Below are positions 1 to 5,510 of a DNA stretch of 6,224 nt, one piece after another. The DNA is from Actinomycetota bacterium (GTDB lineage: Bacteria; Actinomycetota; Actinomycetes; Actinomycetales; Microbacteriaceae): assembly GCA_009703465.1 (NCBI GenBank), contig WLGC01000050.1, positions 1-6,224 of the forward strand, given 5' to 3'. The notes beneath the pieces are model-generated. The model was not told the origin of the DNA. It saw only the letters and a list, made by a program, of their open reading frames with translations, and ran no database searches. How positions within the stretch are numbered: the stretch's first letter is position 1; the number at the start of each line of letters is the position of its first letter. Both the position numbers and the translations under genes were made by a program.

Positions 1-14
1 CGCCGCTCCACCTC

Positions 15-26
15 GCGTGCTACACT
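15..26 (+). promoter_or_regulatory. Extended -10 promoter of the initiator tRNA gene
   Basis: A TGC-TACACT motif (TG at 18-19, hexamer 21-26) has the form of an extended -10 element. It would place transcription start near 33, about 5 nt before the mature tRNA 5' end at 38, which suits a tRNA precursor. The -35 would fall at or beyond the left window edge and cannot be judged. The assignment rests on motif and spacing only. Confidence 0.5.
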
Positions 27-37
27 TGAAAAACCGA

Positions 38-114
38 CGCGGGGTGGAGCAGTTCGGTAGCTCGCCGGGCTCATAACCCGGAGGTCGTAGGTTCAAATCC
101 TGCCTCCGCAACCA
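38..114 (+). tRNA. Initiator tRNA-fMet (anticodon CAT)
   Basis: A 77-nt gene folds as a full cloverleaf, including an encoded CCA at 112-114. Three hallmarks identify it as the initiator rather than elongator Met or lysidine-Ile tRNA. The first base pair is a C1/A72 mismatch (38 with 110), which allows formylation and excludes EF-Tu. The anticodon stem CCGGG/CCCGG contains the three consecutive G-C pairs needed for P-site entry. The loop is CTCATAA with anticodon CAT. The D arm GAGCAGTTCGGTAGCTC and the T loop TTCAAAT are canonical. It delivers formyl-Met to start codons. It stands alone, with its own -10 upstream and a strong hairpin terminator 8 nt downstream, so it is probably transcribed as a single-gene unit. 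Confidence 0.97.
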
Positions 115-121
115 ATTAGAG

Positions 122-175
122 AAACCCAGTTTCTAAATTGTTTAGTTTCTAAACGATTTAGGTACTGGGTTTTTT
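122..175 (+). terminator. Long intrinsic terminator after tRNA-fMet
   Basis: Arms 122-145 and 149-172 pair around a 3-nt TTT loop. The outer 9 bp (AAACCCAGT/ACTGGGTTT) are perfect. Then comes a T-T mismatch, a T-G wobble, and a 13-bp inner block (133-145 with 149-161) with a single wobble at 139/155. The T run 170-175 follows the G+C-rich part of the outer stem and overlaps the end of the 3' arm. The opposite strand lacks an equally good T tract, so termination is oriented forward. The stem is much longer than the usual 7-12 bp. It probably ends the tRNA transcript and insulates the gene downstream. Confidence 0.9.
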
Positions 176-187
176 GCTGTGTATAAC

Positions 188-218
188 TTGAATAAGTTCT
201 TCAAATTACCGCTAGTTT
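188..218 (+). promoter_or_regulatory. Putative leaderless promoter of the PKD-like protein gene
   Basis: A TAGTTT hexamer (213-218) fits the actinobacterial TANNNT -10 consensus and ends 6 nt before the ATG at 225. This would place transcription start at or next to the start codon. TTGAAT at 188-193 could be the -35, with a 19-nt spacer that is slightly long. No Shine-Dalgarno sequence is visible before the ATG, which agrees with leaderless expression. TATAAC at 182-187 is an alternative -10. Confidence 0.45.
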
Positions 219-224
219 CGCGGC

Positions 225-1091
225 ATGATTCCTCGTCACAGAATTCACTCACTGCTAGCTATGGCACTGATGCTTTGTTTGGTGGCTGCAGCGCCGCAGC
301 CCACTTGGGCATCCTGTAAAAACTCAGGTGGCTCCGCAGGCTCACATCGGGTGGGTTCACAGGTGTCCTCTGGAAGTGTCACCATCTGCGCCTCTGCCGT
401 TTCGGTGACACCAGCTCGTACCGCCACCGTGCCAGCCAAGCCAAAGGTGATTGCAAAACCCAAAACAATTACCCCGATAGTTTCTAGGCTGGTTCCGCCG
501 ATTCACCGAAAACCAGCAGCCCAGCCAATCAAACTTGCTCCAAAGCCTGCCAAGAAAATTATTGCCAAGCCGACAACCAAGGCGGCCCCGAAACCGACTA
601 TCAAGACCATTCCTGGTTCAACCAGCGCATCAGCATCCTCGGCCATGTTCACCCCAGCTGGAGTTACCGCATCGGTTTTTCCATCCAGTGAACTAAGCCT
701 CGGCCAAGTTGCCAGCTTCTCGAGTAATCCAATGATTCACTTTCGAGCCGGATCGGTTTTGAATCTGCCAACTGAGGTGAGGTTTACTCCGGTTTCAACA
801 ACTTGGATTCTTGATGGAGAAATTATTGCTGTCGGCAATAGCGCTAACTATTCTTTTTCTGAACTTGGCTCCCACCAGGTCAGCGTTGAAGTTGTCTACT
901 CTGTTGCCTATCGAGTTCGAGGCAGTGGGATTTGGATTAGTGAACCAGATTCCATCACGGTCCTAGATGATCTTTCCTTGCAAGTCTCCACTGAACCCGA
1001 TACTTGGGACTACCCAGAGCCACCACCGGGAAGGGCGCTGCTGGTTGGTTCTGATTGCCTATCCCAACCGGGTAGCTTTGGATGCCGCTAG
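225..1091 (+). CDS. Secreted Pro/Lys-rich protein with divergent PKD-like domain
   Basis: This 288-residue protein has no function I recognise. Residues 1-29 look like a Sec signal peptide: basic MIPRHR, a hydrophobic core at 9-23, and likely cleavage after TWA29. Residues about 63-130 form a low-complexity Pro/Ala/Lys segment with recurring AKPK and APKP units, suited to spanning or binding the cell wall. The folded part begins near 150. The stretch VRFTPV(185-190)...W194...DG(197-198)...SFSELGSHQVSVEVVYSVAYRV resembles a PKD/Ig-like beta-sandwich, although the usual WDFGDG loop is altered to WILDG. Two cysteines near the C-terminus (268, 287) in a VGSDCLSQPGSFGC context may form a disulfide. 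From memory, similar tails occur in secreted Microbacteriaceae PKD proteins. No sortase motif or C-terminal membrane segment is seen. The ATG is chosen for the intact signal peptide; no Shine-Dalgarno precedes it. A surface or adhesion role is inference. Confidence 0.8.
   Translation: MIPRHRIHSLLAMALMLCLVAAAPQPTWASCKNSGGSAGSHRVGSQVSSGSVTICASAVSVTPARTATVPAKPKVIAKPKTITPIVSRLVPPIHRKPAAQPIKLAPKPAKKIIAKPTTKAAPKPTIKTIPGSTSASASSAMFTPAGVTASVFPSSELSLGQVASFSSNPMIHFRAGSVLNLPTEVRFTPVSTTWILDGEIIAVGNSANYSFSELGSHQVSVEVVYSVAYRVRGSGIWISEPDSITVLDDLSLQVSTEPDTWDYPEPPPGRALLVGSDCLSQPGSFGCR
429..611 (+). repeat. Low-complexity Pro/Lys/Ala coding repeat
   Basis: This stretch encodes residues about 69-129 of the secreted protein. 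It contains imperfect repeats of AKPK, KPxx and APKP (for example VIAKPKTI, KLAPKPAKK, IIAKPTTK and AAPKPTIK). Such regular Lys-Pro spacing is typical of extended, positively charged linkers that cross or bind an anionic cell wall. At DNA level the units are degenerate, so this is an old protein repeat rather than a recent tandem duplication. Confidence 0.6.
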
Positions 1092-1122
1092 GTTTATAAC
1101 TAAAGGTAAATCCAAAAGATAA

Positions 1123-1155
1123 GTTCAGATAACTTTCAGGAACCTTTCATAAACT
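1123..1155 (+). promoter_or_regulatory. Three phased 11-bp direct repeats (PHO-box-like operator)
   Basis: Three consecutive 11-bp units read GTTCAGATAAC (1123-1133), TTTCAGGAACC (1134-1144) and TTTCATAAACT (1145-1155). The TTCA core recurs at 1124, 1135 and 1146, exactly one helical turn apart, followed by an A/C-rich tail. Tandem 11-bp direct repeats are the standard binding arrangement for OmpR/PhoB-family response regulators, and the units resemble actinobacterial PHO boxes (GTTCA-type). The best -10 candidate for the protease gene, TAAACT (1150-1155), lies inside the third unit, so the site could activate or repress. The regulator is not in this window. The binding claim is inference from spacing and sequence. 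Confidence 0.45.
1150..1155 (+). promoter_or_regulatory. Candidate -10 box of the HtrA-like protease gene
   Basis: TAAACT fits TANNNT and would start transcription near 1162, giving a leader of about 35 nt before the ATG at 1197. No good -35 lies 16-18 bp upstream, as expected if an activator bound at the 11-bp repeats replaces it. A Shine-Dalgarno-like GAGAGG (1186-1191) sits 5 nt before the ATG. The alternative -10 TAACTT (1130-1135) is possible. Confidence 0.35.
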
Positions 1156-1196
1156 TTGTCTAGCAACCATCCGCTAAACAATAAAGAGAGGTAAAG

Positions 1197-2417
1197 ATGT
1201 CTGATTACAATCGCCAGTTCTTATTCACTGAAGTCAAATCACCAGTTGTCAGGCCAAAACTCTCACTGCGTCAGCGACTTTCAAGACGCACCTCATTTCT
1301 CACTGGCACCGCAACCATAATCATCGGCGCAATCGTTGGTGGAGCAGTGGGCGCTGGTGTTGGGCTAGGTGTCTACACCTACTGGACAAGGCCTGCTGCA
1401 GTTGTCGTCAATGACACAAACTCGGTCACCTGGGTTACCGGTGCAGCTAGTGCCGCGGCACAATCAGTCGTGACTATTAATGTTTCCGGCAGCACCGGTA
1501 ATGGAAACGGCTCCGGAGTTTTTCTAACCGCAGATGGTTTTGTACTTACCAACACTCACGTAGTAACCCTTGATGGATCTGCTGCCCGAGTGAAAATTGA
1601 AGTCAAGACTTCCGATGGGCGAGTCTACCCAGCAAAAATTGTTGGCACCGACCCAATCAATGACTTGGCCGTAATCAAGGTTGAAGCTCCGATTTCATTC
1701 ACTCCGATAGCGTTCGCTGACTCTTCAAAAGTGAATGTTGGAGATCGCGTTGTTGCTATTGGTGCCCCGCTTGGTTTAGCTAACACCGTCACCGAGGGAA
1801 TTGTTTCAGCACTAAATAGAACCATTCGGGTAGCGTCCGCTGCCGCACCAGAAAATTCAGATCGCGGTTTAGGCGGACTTCAATTATTTAGCGGCTCTGG
1901 AACTGCAATCAATTTGCGGGTTATCCAAACAGATGCAGCAATCAACCCAGGTAACTCTGGCGGAGCGCTAGTGAATTCTCAAGGTGAACTTATCGGAATC
2001 AACGTAGCCATTGCCACCGCCGGTCTATCCGGAGCTTCAGGCAGTATCGGTGTTGGATTTGCGATTCCATCAAACGTCGCGGCAAGAATTTCAGAAGAGA
2101 TTATGAAAACCGGTAAAGCATCACACGGATTACTTGGTGCAAGTGTTGCTGACTCCAGTAACTCTGGTGATGTTGGAAGTTTTAGCGTTGGCGCTGAGGT
2201 AAAAGAACTAACCCCAGGTGGTGCTGCCGAAAAAAGTGGCATCCTGGTTGGCGATGTCATTACTAAGTTCAACGACCAGCCAGTAGCCACCTCTGGCGAA
2301 CTAACCGCAGCGGTAAGGCAAGAGCCAGCCGGAGCGCGTGCAAAAGTTGAATTGATTCGCGATGGAAAAACAGTGCAGATTGATGTTGTGCTTGGTAGTG
2401 CCGAGGATCTCAACTAG
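1197..2417 (+). CDS. htrA: Membrane-anchored HtrA/DegP-type serine protease (S1C) with one PDZ domain
   Basis: This 406-residue trypsin-fold protease probably handles damaged envelope proteins outside the membrane. Residues 1-35 are cytoplasmic and basic. A Gly-rich hydrophobic segment at about 36-62 is the single membrane anchor. The protease domain spans about 80-300 with an intact triad: His121 in LTNTHVV, Asp156 in DPINDLAVIKV, and Ser254 in NPGNSGGAL. One PDZ domain at about 310-400 (GLLGASV..., GILVGDVITKFND) would bind unfolded C-termini and regulate activity. The architecture matches actinobacterial HtrA/PepD-like proteases, including the short cytoplasmic tail. The start is supported by GAGAGG 5 nt upstream and the topology. 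The stop abuts the DUF3039 start with no gap, so the two are probably co-transcribed. The upstream 11-bp repeats suggest two-component control. Which of several actinobacterial HtrA paralogues this is cannot be decided from sequence alone. Confidence 0.93.
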   Translation: MSDYNRQFLFTEVKSPVVRPKLSLRQRLSRRTSFLTGTATIIIGAIVGGAVGAGVGLGVYTYWTRPAAVVVNDTNSVTWVTGAASAAAQSVVTINVSGSTGNGNGSGVFLTADGFVLTNTHVVTLDGSAARVKIEVKTSDGRVYPAKIVGTDPINDLAVIKVEAPISFTPIAFADSSKVNVGDRVVAIGAPLGLANTVTEGIVSALNRTIRVASAAAPENSDRGLGGLQLFSGSGTAINLRVIQTDAAINPGNSGGALVNSQGELIGINVAIATAGLSGASGSIGVGFAIPSNVAARISEEIMKTGKASHGLLGASVADSSNSGDVGSFSVGAEVKELTPGGAAEKSGILVGDVITKFNDQPVATSGELTAAVRQEPAGARAKVELIRDGKTVQIDVVLGSAEDLN

Positions 2418-2699
2418 ATGGCTAACCTCGAAGACATTGGCGGTCAAACCTCCGGCGACACTCTTGTCGAAGAAGAGGTTCAGAATATTGAGCCGGGCGA
2501 TCACGAGCGCAACTCTCATTACGTTCGTAAAGAGAAAATTGTTGAATCTGCCGTTCTAGGGACACCAGTAATTGCACTTTGCGGGAAAACCTGGGTTCCG
2601 GGCCGCGACCCTAAGAAGTTCCCAGTCTGTCCAATTTGCAAAGAAATCTACGACGGCCTGCGCCCTGAAGATCCAAAGAGTTCAAACCCGGATAAGTAA
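2418..2699 (+). CDS. DUF3039-family small protein
   Basis: This 93-residue protein is recognised as DUF3039 from its conserved core: [10 protein letters not shown] (27-36), [15 protein letters not shown] (43-57), [23 protein letters not shown] (59-81). The family occurs across Actinobacteria and I know of no assigned function. The acidic N-terminus (about 1-25) is variable and probably disordered. The conserved core has three cysteines (55, 71, 74) and two histidines (29, 34). The CPIC pair and its surroundings suggest a small zinc-binding fold, but this is inference. There is no signal peptide or membrane segment, so it is cytoplasmic. The ATG directly follows the TAG of the protease gene, with GAGG (2403-2406) about 11 nt upstream, so translation is probably coupled. 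murI starts 26 nt downstream. Confidence 0.9.
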   Translation: MANLEDIGGQTSGDTLVEEEVQNIEPGDHERNSHYVRKEKIVESAVLGTPVIALCGKTWVPGRDPKKFPVCPICKEIYDGLRPEDPKSSNPDK

Positions 2700-2712
2700 A
2701 TAGCCCAAAAGG

Positions 2713-2718
2713 TAGACT
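2713..2718 (+). promoter_or_regulatory. Candidate leaderless promoter (-10) of murI
   Basis: TAGACT fits TANNNT and ends 7 nt before the GTG at 2726, so transcripts would begin at or next to the start codon. The -35 region (about 2688-2695) is weak. The only Shine-Dalgarno-like run, AAAAGGT (2707-2713), lies 12 nt from GTG, too far for good use, which favours leaderless initiation. Readthrough from the protease-DUF3039 unit may add transcripts, since no terminator is seen between 2700 and 2712. Confidence 0.45.
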
Positions 2719-2725
2719 TTCAATC

Positions 2726-3529
2726 GTGAATGATTCGCCGATTGGAATTTTTGACTCTGGGGTTGGTGGGCTAACTGTAGCCCGCGCAGTGATCGACCAA
2801 TTGCCGAACGAATCAATAATTTATGTTGGCGATACCGCCAACACCCCTTACGGACCAAAGAGCATCCCAGAGGTGCGTGAACTTGCCCTAGCCGTAATGG
2901 ACCGCCTGGTAAGTGAGGGCGTAAAACTTTTAGTCATTGCCTGTAACTCAGCCTCGGCTGCTGTTCTTAGAGATGCTCGCGAGCGATACACCGTGCAGCT
3001 TGGCATTCCAGTGGTTGAAGTTATTCAACCAGCGGTGAGACGAGCAATGGCATCAACCAGAAACAAAAAAGTAGGCGTGATTGGAACTGAGGCCACCATA
3101 TCCTCCAAAGCCTACGAGGATGCATTTGCAGCCGCGGTAGATACAGAAATTTTTAGCGCGGCCTGTCCGCAGTTTGTTGATTACGTTGAAAAGGGAATTA
3201 CCTCTGGAGCCGAGCTTCTCTCGGTGGCAAAGCAATATCTGGAACCAATCCGCCTGGCCGGTGTAGACACATTGGTTCTAGGTTGCACACACTACCCATT
3301 GCTTACAGGTGCAATTTCCTACGTGATGGGTGAAGATGTCACGCTGGTTTCAAGCGCTGAAGAAACTGCCAAGGATGTTTATCGCACATTAGTCGAGCAC
3401 AAAATAGAGCGCACTGCTAAAACGCCACCGAGCTTGGTTTTTAAAGCAACCGGCGATGCCAAGTCCTTTGAGGCGCTGGCCCATAGATTCTTAGGTCCCG
3501 AGGTAAAGAAAGTAGAAGAAATTCGATGA
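2726..3529 (+). CDS. murI: Glutamate racemase
   Basis: This 267-residue cofactor-independent enzyme interconverts L- and D-glutamate, supplying D-Glu for the second residue of the peptidoglycan stem peptide in the cytoplasm. All family motifs are present: [12 protein letters not shown] at the N-terminus with Asp10 and Ser11, DTANTPYG (36-43), the first catalytic cysteine Cys73 in IACNSAS, and the second, Cys187, in LGCTHYPLL with His189. Length is normal for MurI. The start is GTG at 2726, the only start that gives the conserved N-terminus [10 protein letters not shown]; the ATG at 2730 is out of frame. The stop overlaps the rph start as ATGA, so the two are translationally coupled. In Mycobacterium tuberculosis an extra gene (Rv1339) lies between murI and rph; it is absent here. 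Confidence 0.97.
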   Translation: MNDSPIGIFDSGVGGLTVARAVIDQLPNESIIYVGDTANTPYGPKSIPEVRELALAVMDRLVSEGVKLLVIACNSASAAVLRDARERYTVQLGIPVVEVIQPAVRRAMASTRNKKVGVIGTEATISSKAYEDAFAAAVDTEIFSAACPQFVDYVEKGITSGAELLSVAKQYLEPIRLAGVDTLVLGCTHYPLLTGAISYVMGEDVTLVSSAEETAKDVYRTLVEHKIERTAKTPPSLVFKATGDAKSFEALAHRFLGPEVKKVEEIR

Positions 3530-4254
3530 CAGTTCGCGCTGACGGAAGAAAACCAAACCAACTTAGAACTGTAACCATTGAGCGTGGTTGGAGTGATCAC
3601 GCTGAGGGTTCAGCGCTGATTACTTTTGGTGGCACGAAAGTTTTATGCACTGCATCTTTTACCGCAGGTGTACCAAGGTGGAAAGTTGGCAAAGGCGAGG
3701 GCTGGGTAACTGCTGAGTACGCAATGCTGCCAAGGGCAACCCATGATCGCAATGACCGTGAAGCGGTAAAAGGAAAAATTGGCGGACGCACTCACGAGAT
3801 TTCAAGATTGATTGGTCGAAGCCTTCGCGCAATTGTTGATGTCCGTGAACTTGGTGAAAACACAATCGTAATTGACTGCGATGTTCTACAGGCCGATGGT
3901 GGTACCCGAACAGCGGCAATTACCGGTGCCTACATCGCCTTGGCTGATTCAATTGCTTGGGCCAGAGAAAACAAACTCATTCCAGCCAAAGCAAAGCCGC
4001 TGATTGACAGTGTGGCAGCAGTTTCAGTTGGCATCATCGATGGCGAGCCTTTTCTTGATTTGGCTTACACCGAGGATGTTCGTGCTCACACCGATATGAA
4101 CGTTGTTGTTACAGGCAGCGGAAAGTTTGTTGAGGTTCAGGGTACTGCTGAAGGGGTTCCTTTTGATCGCGCTGAACTGGATTCACTGCTTGATTTGGCG
4201 CTGCAGGGAACGGCAGATCTCACAGCGCAGCAGCAGAGCTCATTGGGCGATTAG
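3526..4254 (+). CDS. rph: Ribonuclease PH
   Basis: This 242-residue phosphate-dependent 3'-5' exoribonuclease removes extra nucleotides 3' of tRNA CCA ends and can also act on rRNA; the active form is a hexameric ring. The single RNase PH core shows the full set of motifs: RADGR (4-8), [17 protein letters not shown] (25-41), [12 protein letters not shown] (59-70), [17 protein letters not shown] (86-102) and [19 protein letters not shown] (117-135). Arg88 and the GTRT loop (126-129) match phosphate-binding positions, and Asp178 and Asp184 match the catalytic or metal-binding aspartates. The length is standard and the enzyme looks intact. Its ATG overlaps the murI stop by 4 nt, and rdgB begins 2 nt after its stop, so it is the middle gene of an operon. 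The link to the nearby tRNA genes is probably coincidental. Confidence 0.97.
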   Translation: MTVRADGRKPNQLRTVTIERGWSDHAEGSALITFGGTKVLCTASFTAGVPRWKVGKGEGWVTAEYAMLPRATHDRNDREAVKGKIGGRTHEISRLIGRSLRAIVDVRELGENTIVIDCDVLQADGGTRTAAITGAYIALADSIAWARENKLIPAKAKPLIDSVAAVSVGIIDGEPFLDLAYTEDVRAHTDMNVVVTGSGKFVEVQGTAEGVPFDRAELDSLLDLALQGTADLTAQQQSSLGD

Positions 4255-4256
4255 TT

Positions 4257-4832
4257 ATGAAATTGGTCCTGGCCACGCATAATCAACACAAGGTTCAAGA
4301 GGTCGGCGCAATTCTTAGCCAGTCAGTTAAGGACTTAGAGCTTTTGGGCTACGACGGACCAGAGCCGATTGAAGATGGCAAATCTTTTTTGGAGAACGCG
4401 CTAATCAAAGCACGTGCTGCCTACCTACACACCGGGCTTCCAGCAATTGCCGATGACTCGGGAATTGCTGTTGAAATACTTGGCGGCTCGCCTGGAATTT
4501 TTAGTGCCGGCTGGTCTGGGACAAGAGATAACGAGACGAATAGAAATCTCTTGTTAGCTCAACTAATTGATGTGAAAGAAGAAAACAGAGCAGCATCTTT
4601 CATTTGCACAATTGCAATGGTTGATGAAGAGGGTGAGGTTTCATTCACTGGAATCTGGCCTGGGCGTGTGGCCTTTGAAGAAAAAGGCCCAAATGGATTT
4701 GGTTATGATCCAGTATTTATCCCAGATGGATTTGAGGTTACTGCTGCTGAGCTTGAGCCAGAGGTTAAGAATTCGATTAGCCATAGATCTATGGCTTTAG
4801 AGCAGCTAGCAAACTACCTATTGACGAAGTAA
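4257..4832 (+). CDS. rdgB: RdgB/HAM1 family non-canonical purine NTP pyrophosphatase
   Basis: This 191-residue dimeric, metal-dependent enzyme hydrolyses dITP, ITP and XTP to monophosphates plus pyrophosphate, keeping deaminated purines out of DNA and RNA. The diagnostic features are all present: ATHNQHKVQEV at the N-terminus (substrate phosphate contact, Thr7/Asn9/Lys12), ENALIKA (46-52), ADDSGIAVEIL (65-75) with the catalytic Asp67, PNGFGYDPVF (145-154) for base recognition, and SHRSMAL (175-181). Length is typical. The ATG lies 2 nt after the rph stop with no clear Shine-Dalgarno, so translation probably depends on ribosomes arriving from rph. The last 15 nt overlap the 3' end of the convergent dedA-family gene. 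No intrinsic terminator follows. Confidence 0.96.
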   Translation: MKLVLATHNQHKVQEVGAILSQSVKDLELLGYDGPEPIEDGKSFLENALIKARAAYLHTGLPAIADDSGIAVEILGGSPGIFSAGWSGTRDNETNRNLLLAQLIDVKEENRAASFICTIAMVDEEGEVSFTGIWPGRVAFEEKGPNGFGYDPVFIPDGFEVTAAELEPEVKNSISHRSMALEQLANYLLTK

Positions 4833-5486
4833 GGCTTCAATCTTTCGTTGCTTGCGGGTCTTAAGAATCTCAACAACGATTGGCACAGTGGTAAGCACCA
4901 GGAACGCCAAAGTCACGTATTCAATGTTGCTTGCCACAAAAGGTATCTGGCCTAGAAAATAACCGAGAGATGTTATTCCGGTACCCCAGACAACCACACC
5001 GATTATGTTGAACTTCAAGAACTTGCGGTAGTTCATCTGACCAATTCCAGCGGCTACTGGAACAAAGGTGCGCATCACTGGAACAAAGTGCGCCAGAATA
5101 ATTGCCTTGGCACCATACTTCTCAAAAAAGGCATTCGTGGCAGACACATTTTTTTGGCTAAAAAACTTTGACTCAGTTTTATTAAAGATCGATGGCCCGG
5201 CTTTGCGCCCAATCCAATAACCCGTTTGATCTCCTAGCCATGCAGATGCTGTAATCACCGCGCAGGCAATCCAAATTGGCACCGGAACAACTTGATCACC
5301 GGATGGCCAACCAACGGCACCGGTCGAAATCATTAGTCCAGTGGCAAATAGCAATGAGTCACCGGGTAGAAAGAAACCAACCAGCAGGCCGGTCTCGATA
5401 AAAATAATGGCGCAAACGCCAATCAGCGCATAGATGCCAAATGAGGAGATTAAGGTCTCTGGTTCAAGCCAATCGATGCCGAACAT
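4818..5486 (-). CDS. DedA-family (SNARE-associated/VTT domain) integral membrane protein
   Basis: This 222-residue polytopic membrane protein belongs to the DedA superfamily, some members of which recycle undecaprenyl phosphate or flip phospholipids and support membrane potential. Typical elements are seen in order: a first hydrophobic stretch with IETGLLVGFFLPGDSLL (30-46), a second with AWLGDQTGYWIGRKAG (82-97), the amphipathic FFEKYGAKAI (120-129), and the signature FVPVMRTFVPVAAG (134-147) with Arg139 and Pro143. Further hydrophobic segments lie at about 160-178 and 189-206, then a basic C-terminal tail KTRKQRK. The start is fixed by AGGAG (plus-strand 5490-5494) and an in-frame TAG just upstream. 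It lies 24 nt downstream of tRNA-Arg on the same strand with no terminator between. Substrate cannot be told from sequence; a lipid-carrier role is inferred from the family. Confidence 0.93.
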   Translation of the reverse strand: MFGIDWLEPETLISSFGIYALIGVCAIIFIETGLLVGFFLPGDSLLFATGLMISTGAVGWPSGDQVVPVPIWIACAVITASAWLGDQTGYWIGRKAGPSIFNKTESKFFSQKNVSATNAFFEKYGAKAIILAHFVPVMRTFVPVAAGIGQMNYRKFLKFNIIGVVVWGTGITSLGYFLGQIPFVASNIEYVTLAFLVLTTVPIVVEILKTRKQRKIEALLRQ

Positions 5487-5489
5487 GAT

Positions 5490-5494
5490 CTCCT
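5490..5494 (-). promoter_or_regulatory. Ribosome binding site of the dedA-family gene
   Basis: AGGAG on the minus strand lies 3 nt before the ATG at 5486. With the in-frame TAG just upstream it fixes the start. It is one of the clearest Shine-Dalgarno sequences in the window, as needed if the mRNA is released by processing of a tRNA-mRNA transcript. Confidence 0.8.
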
Positions 5495-5510
5495 AAGTTA
5501 TTTGCACTCG

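Noticed and set aside
1091..1113. Hairpin GGTTTA/TAAATCC as a terminator after the PKD-like gene
   Set aside because: The stem is 6 bp with a bulge and mostly A/T pairs, and no T tract follows.
1139..1160. GGAAC...GTC as an ECF (SigE-type) sigma factor promoter for the protease gene
   Set aside because: The spacing of 14 nt between GGAAC and GTC is too short for actinobacterial SigE/SigH promoters (about 16-20 nt), and the GGAAC is explained by the second 11-bp repeat.
1979..2413. Long open frame on the minus strand opposite the protease gene
   Set aside because: It is antisense to the well-supported HtrA catalytic and PDZ region. Its translation has no recognisable domain, and no Shine-Dalgarno or promoter was found for it.
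2362..2559. 65-codon frame overlapping the protease-DUF3039 junction
   Set aside because: It is out of frame with two strongly supported genes that cover all of its length.
4824..4848. ACGAA/TTCGT inverted repeat at the rdgB-dedA junction as a bidirectional terminator
   Set aside because: Only 5 bp with a 15-nt loop and no T tract on either strand.
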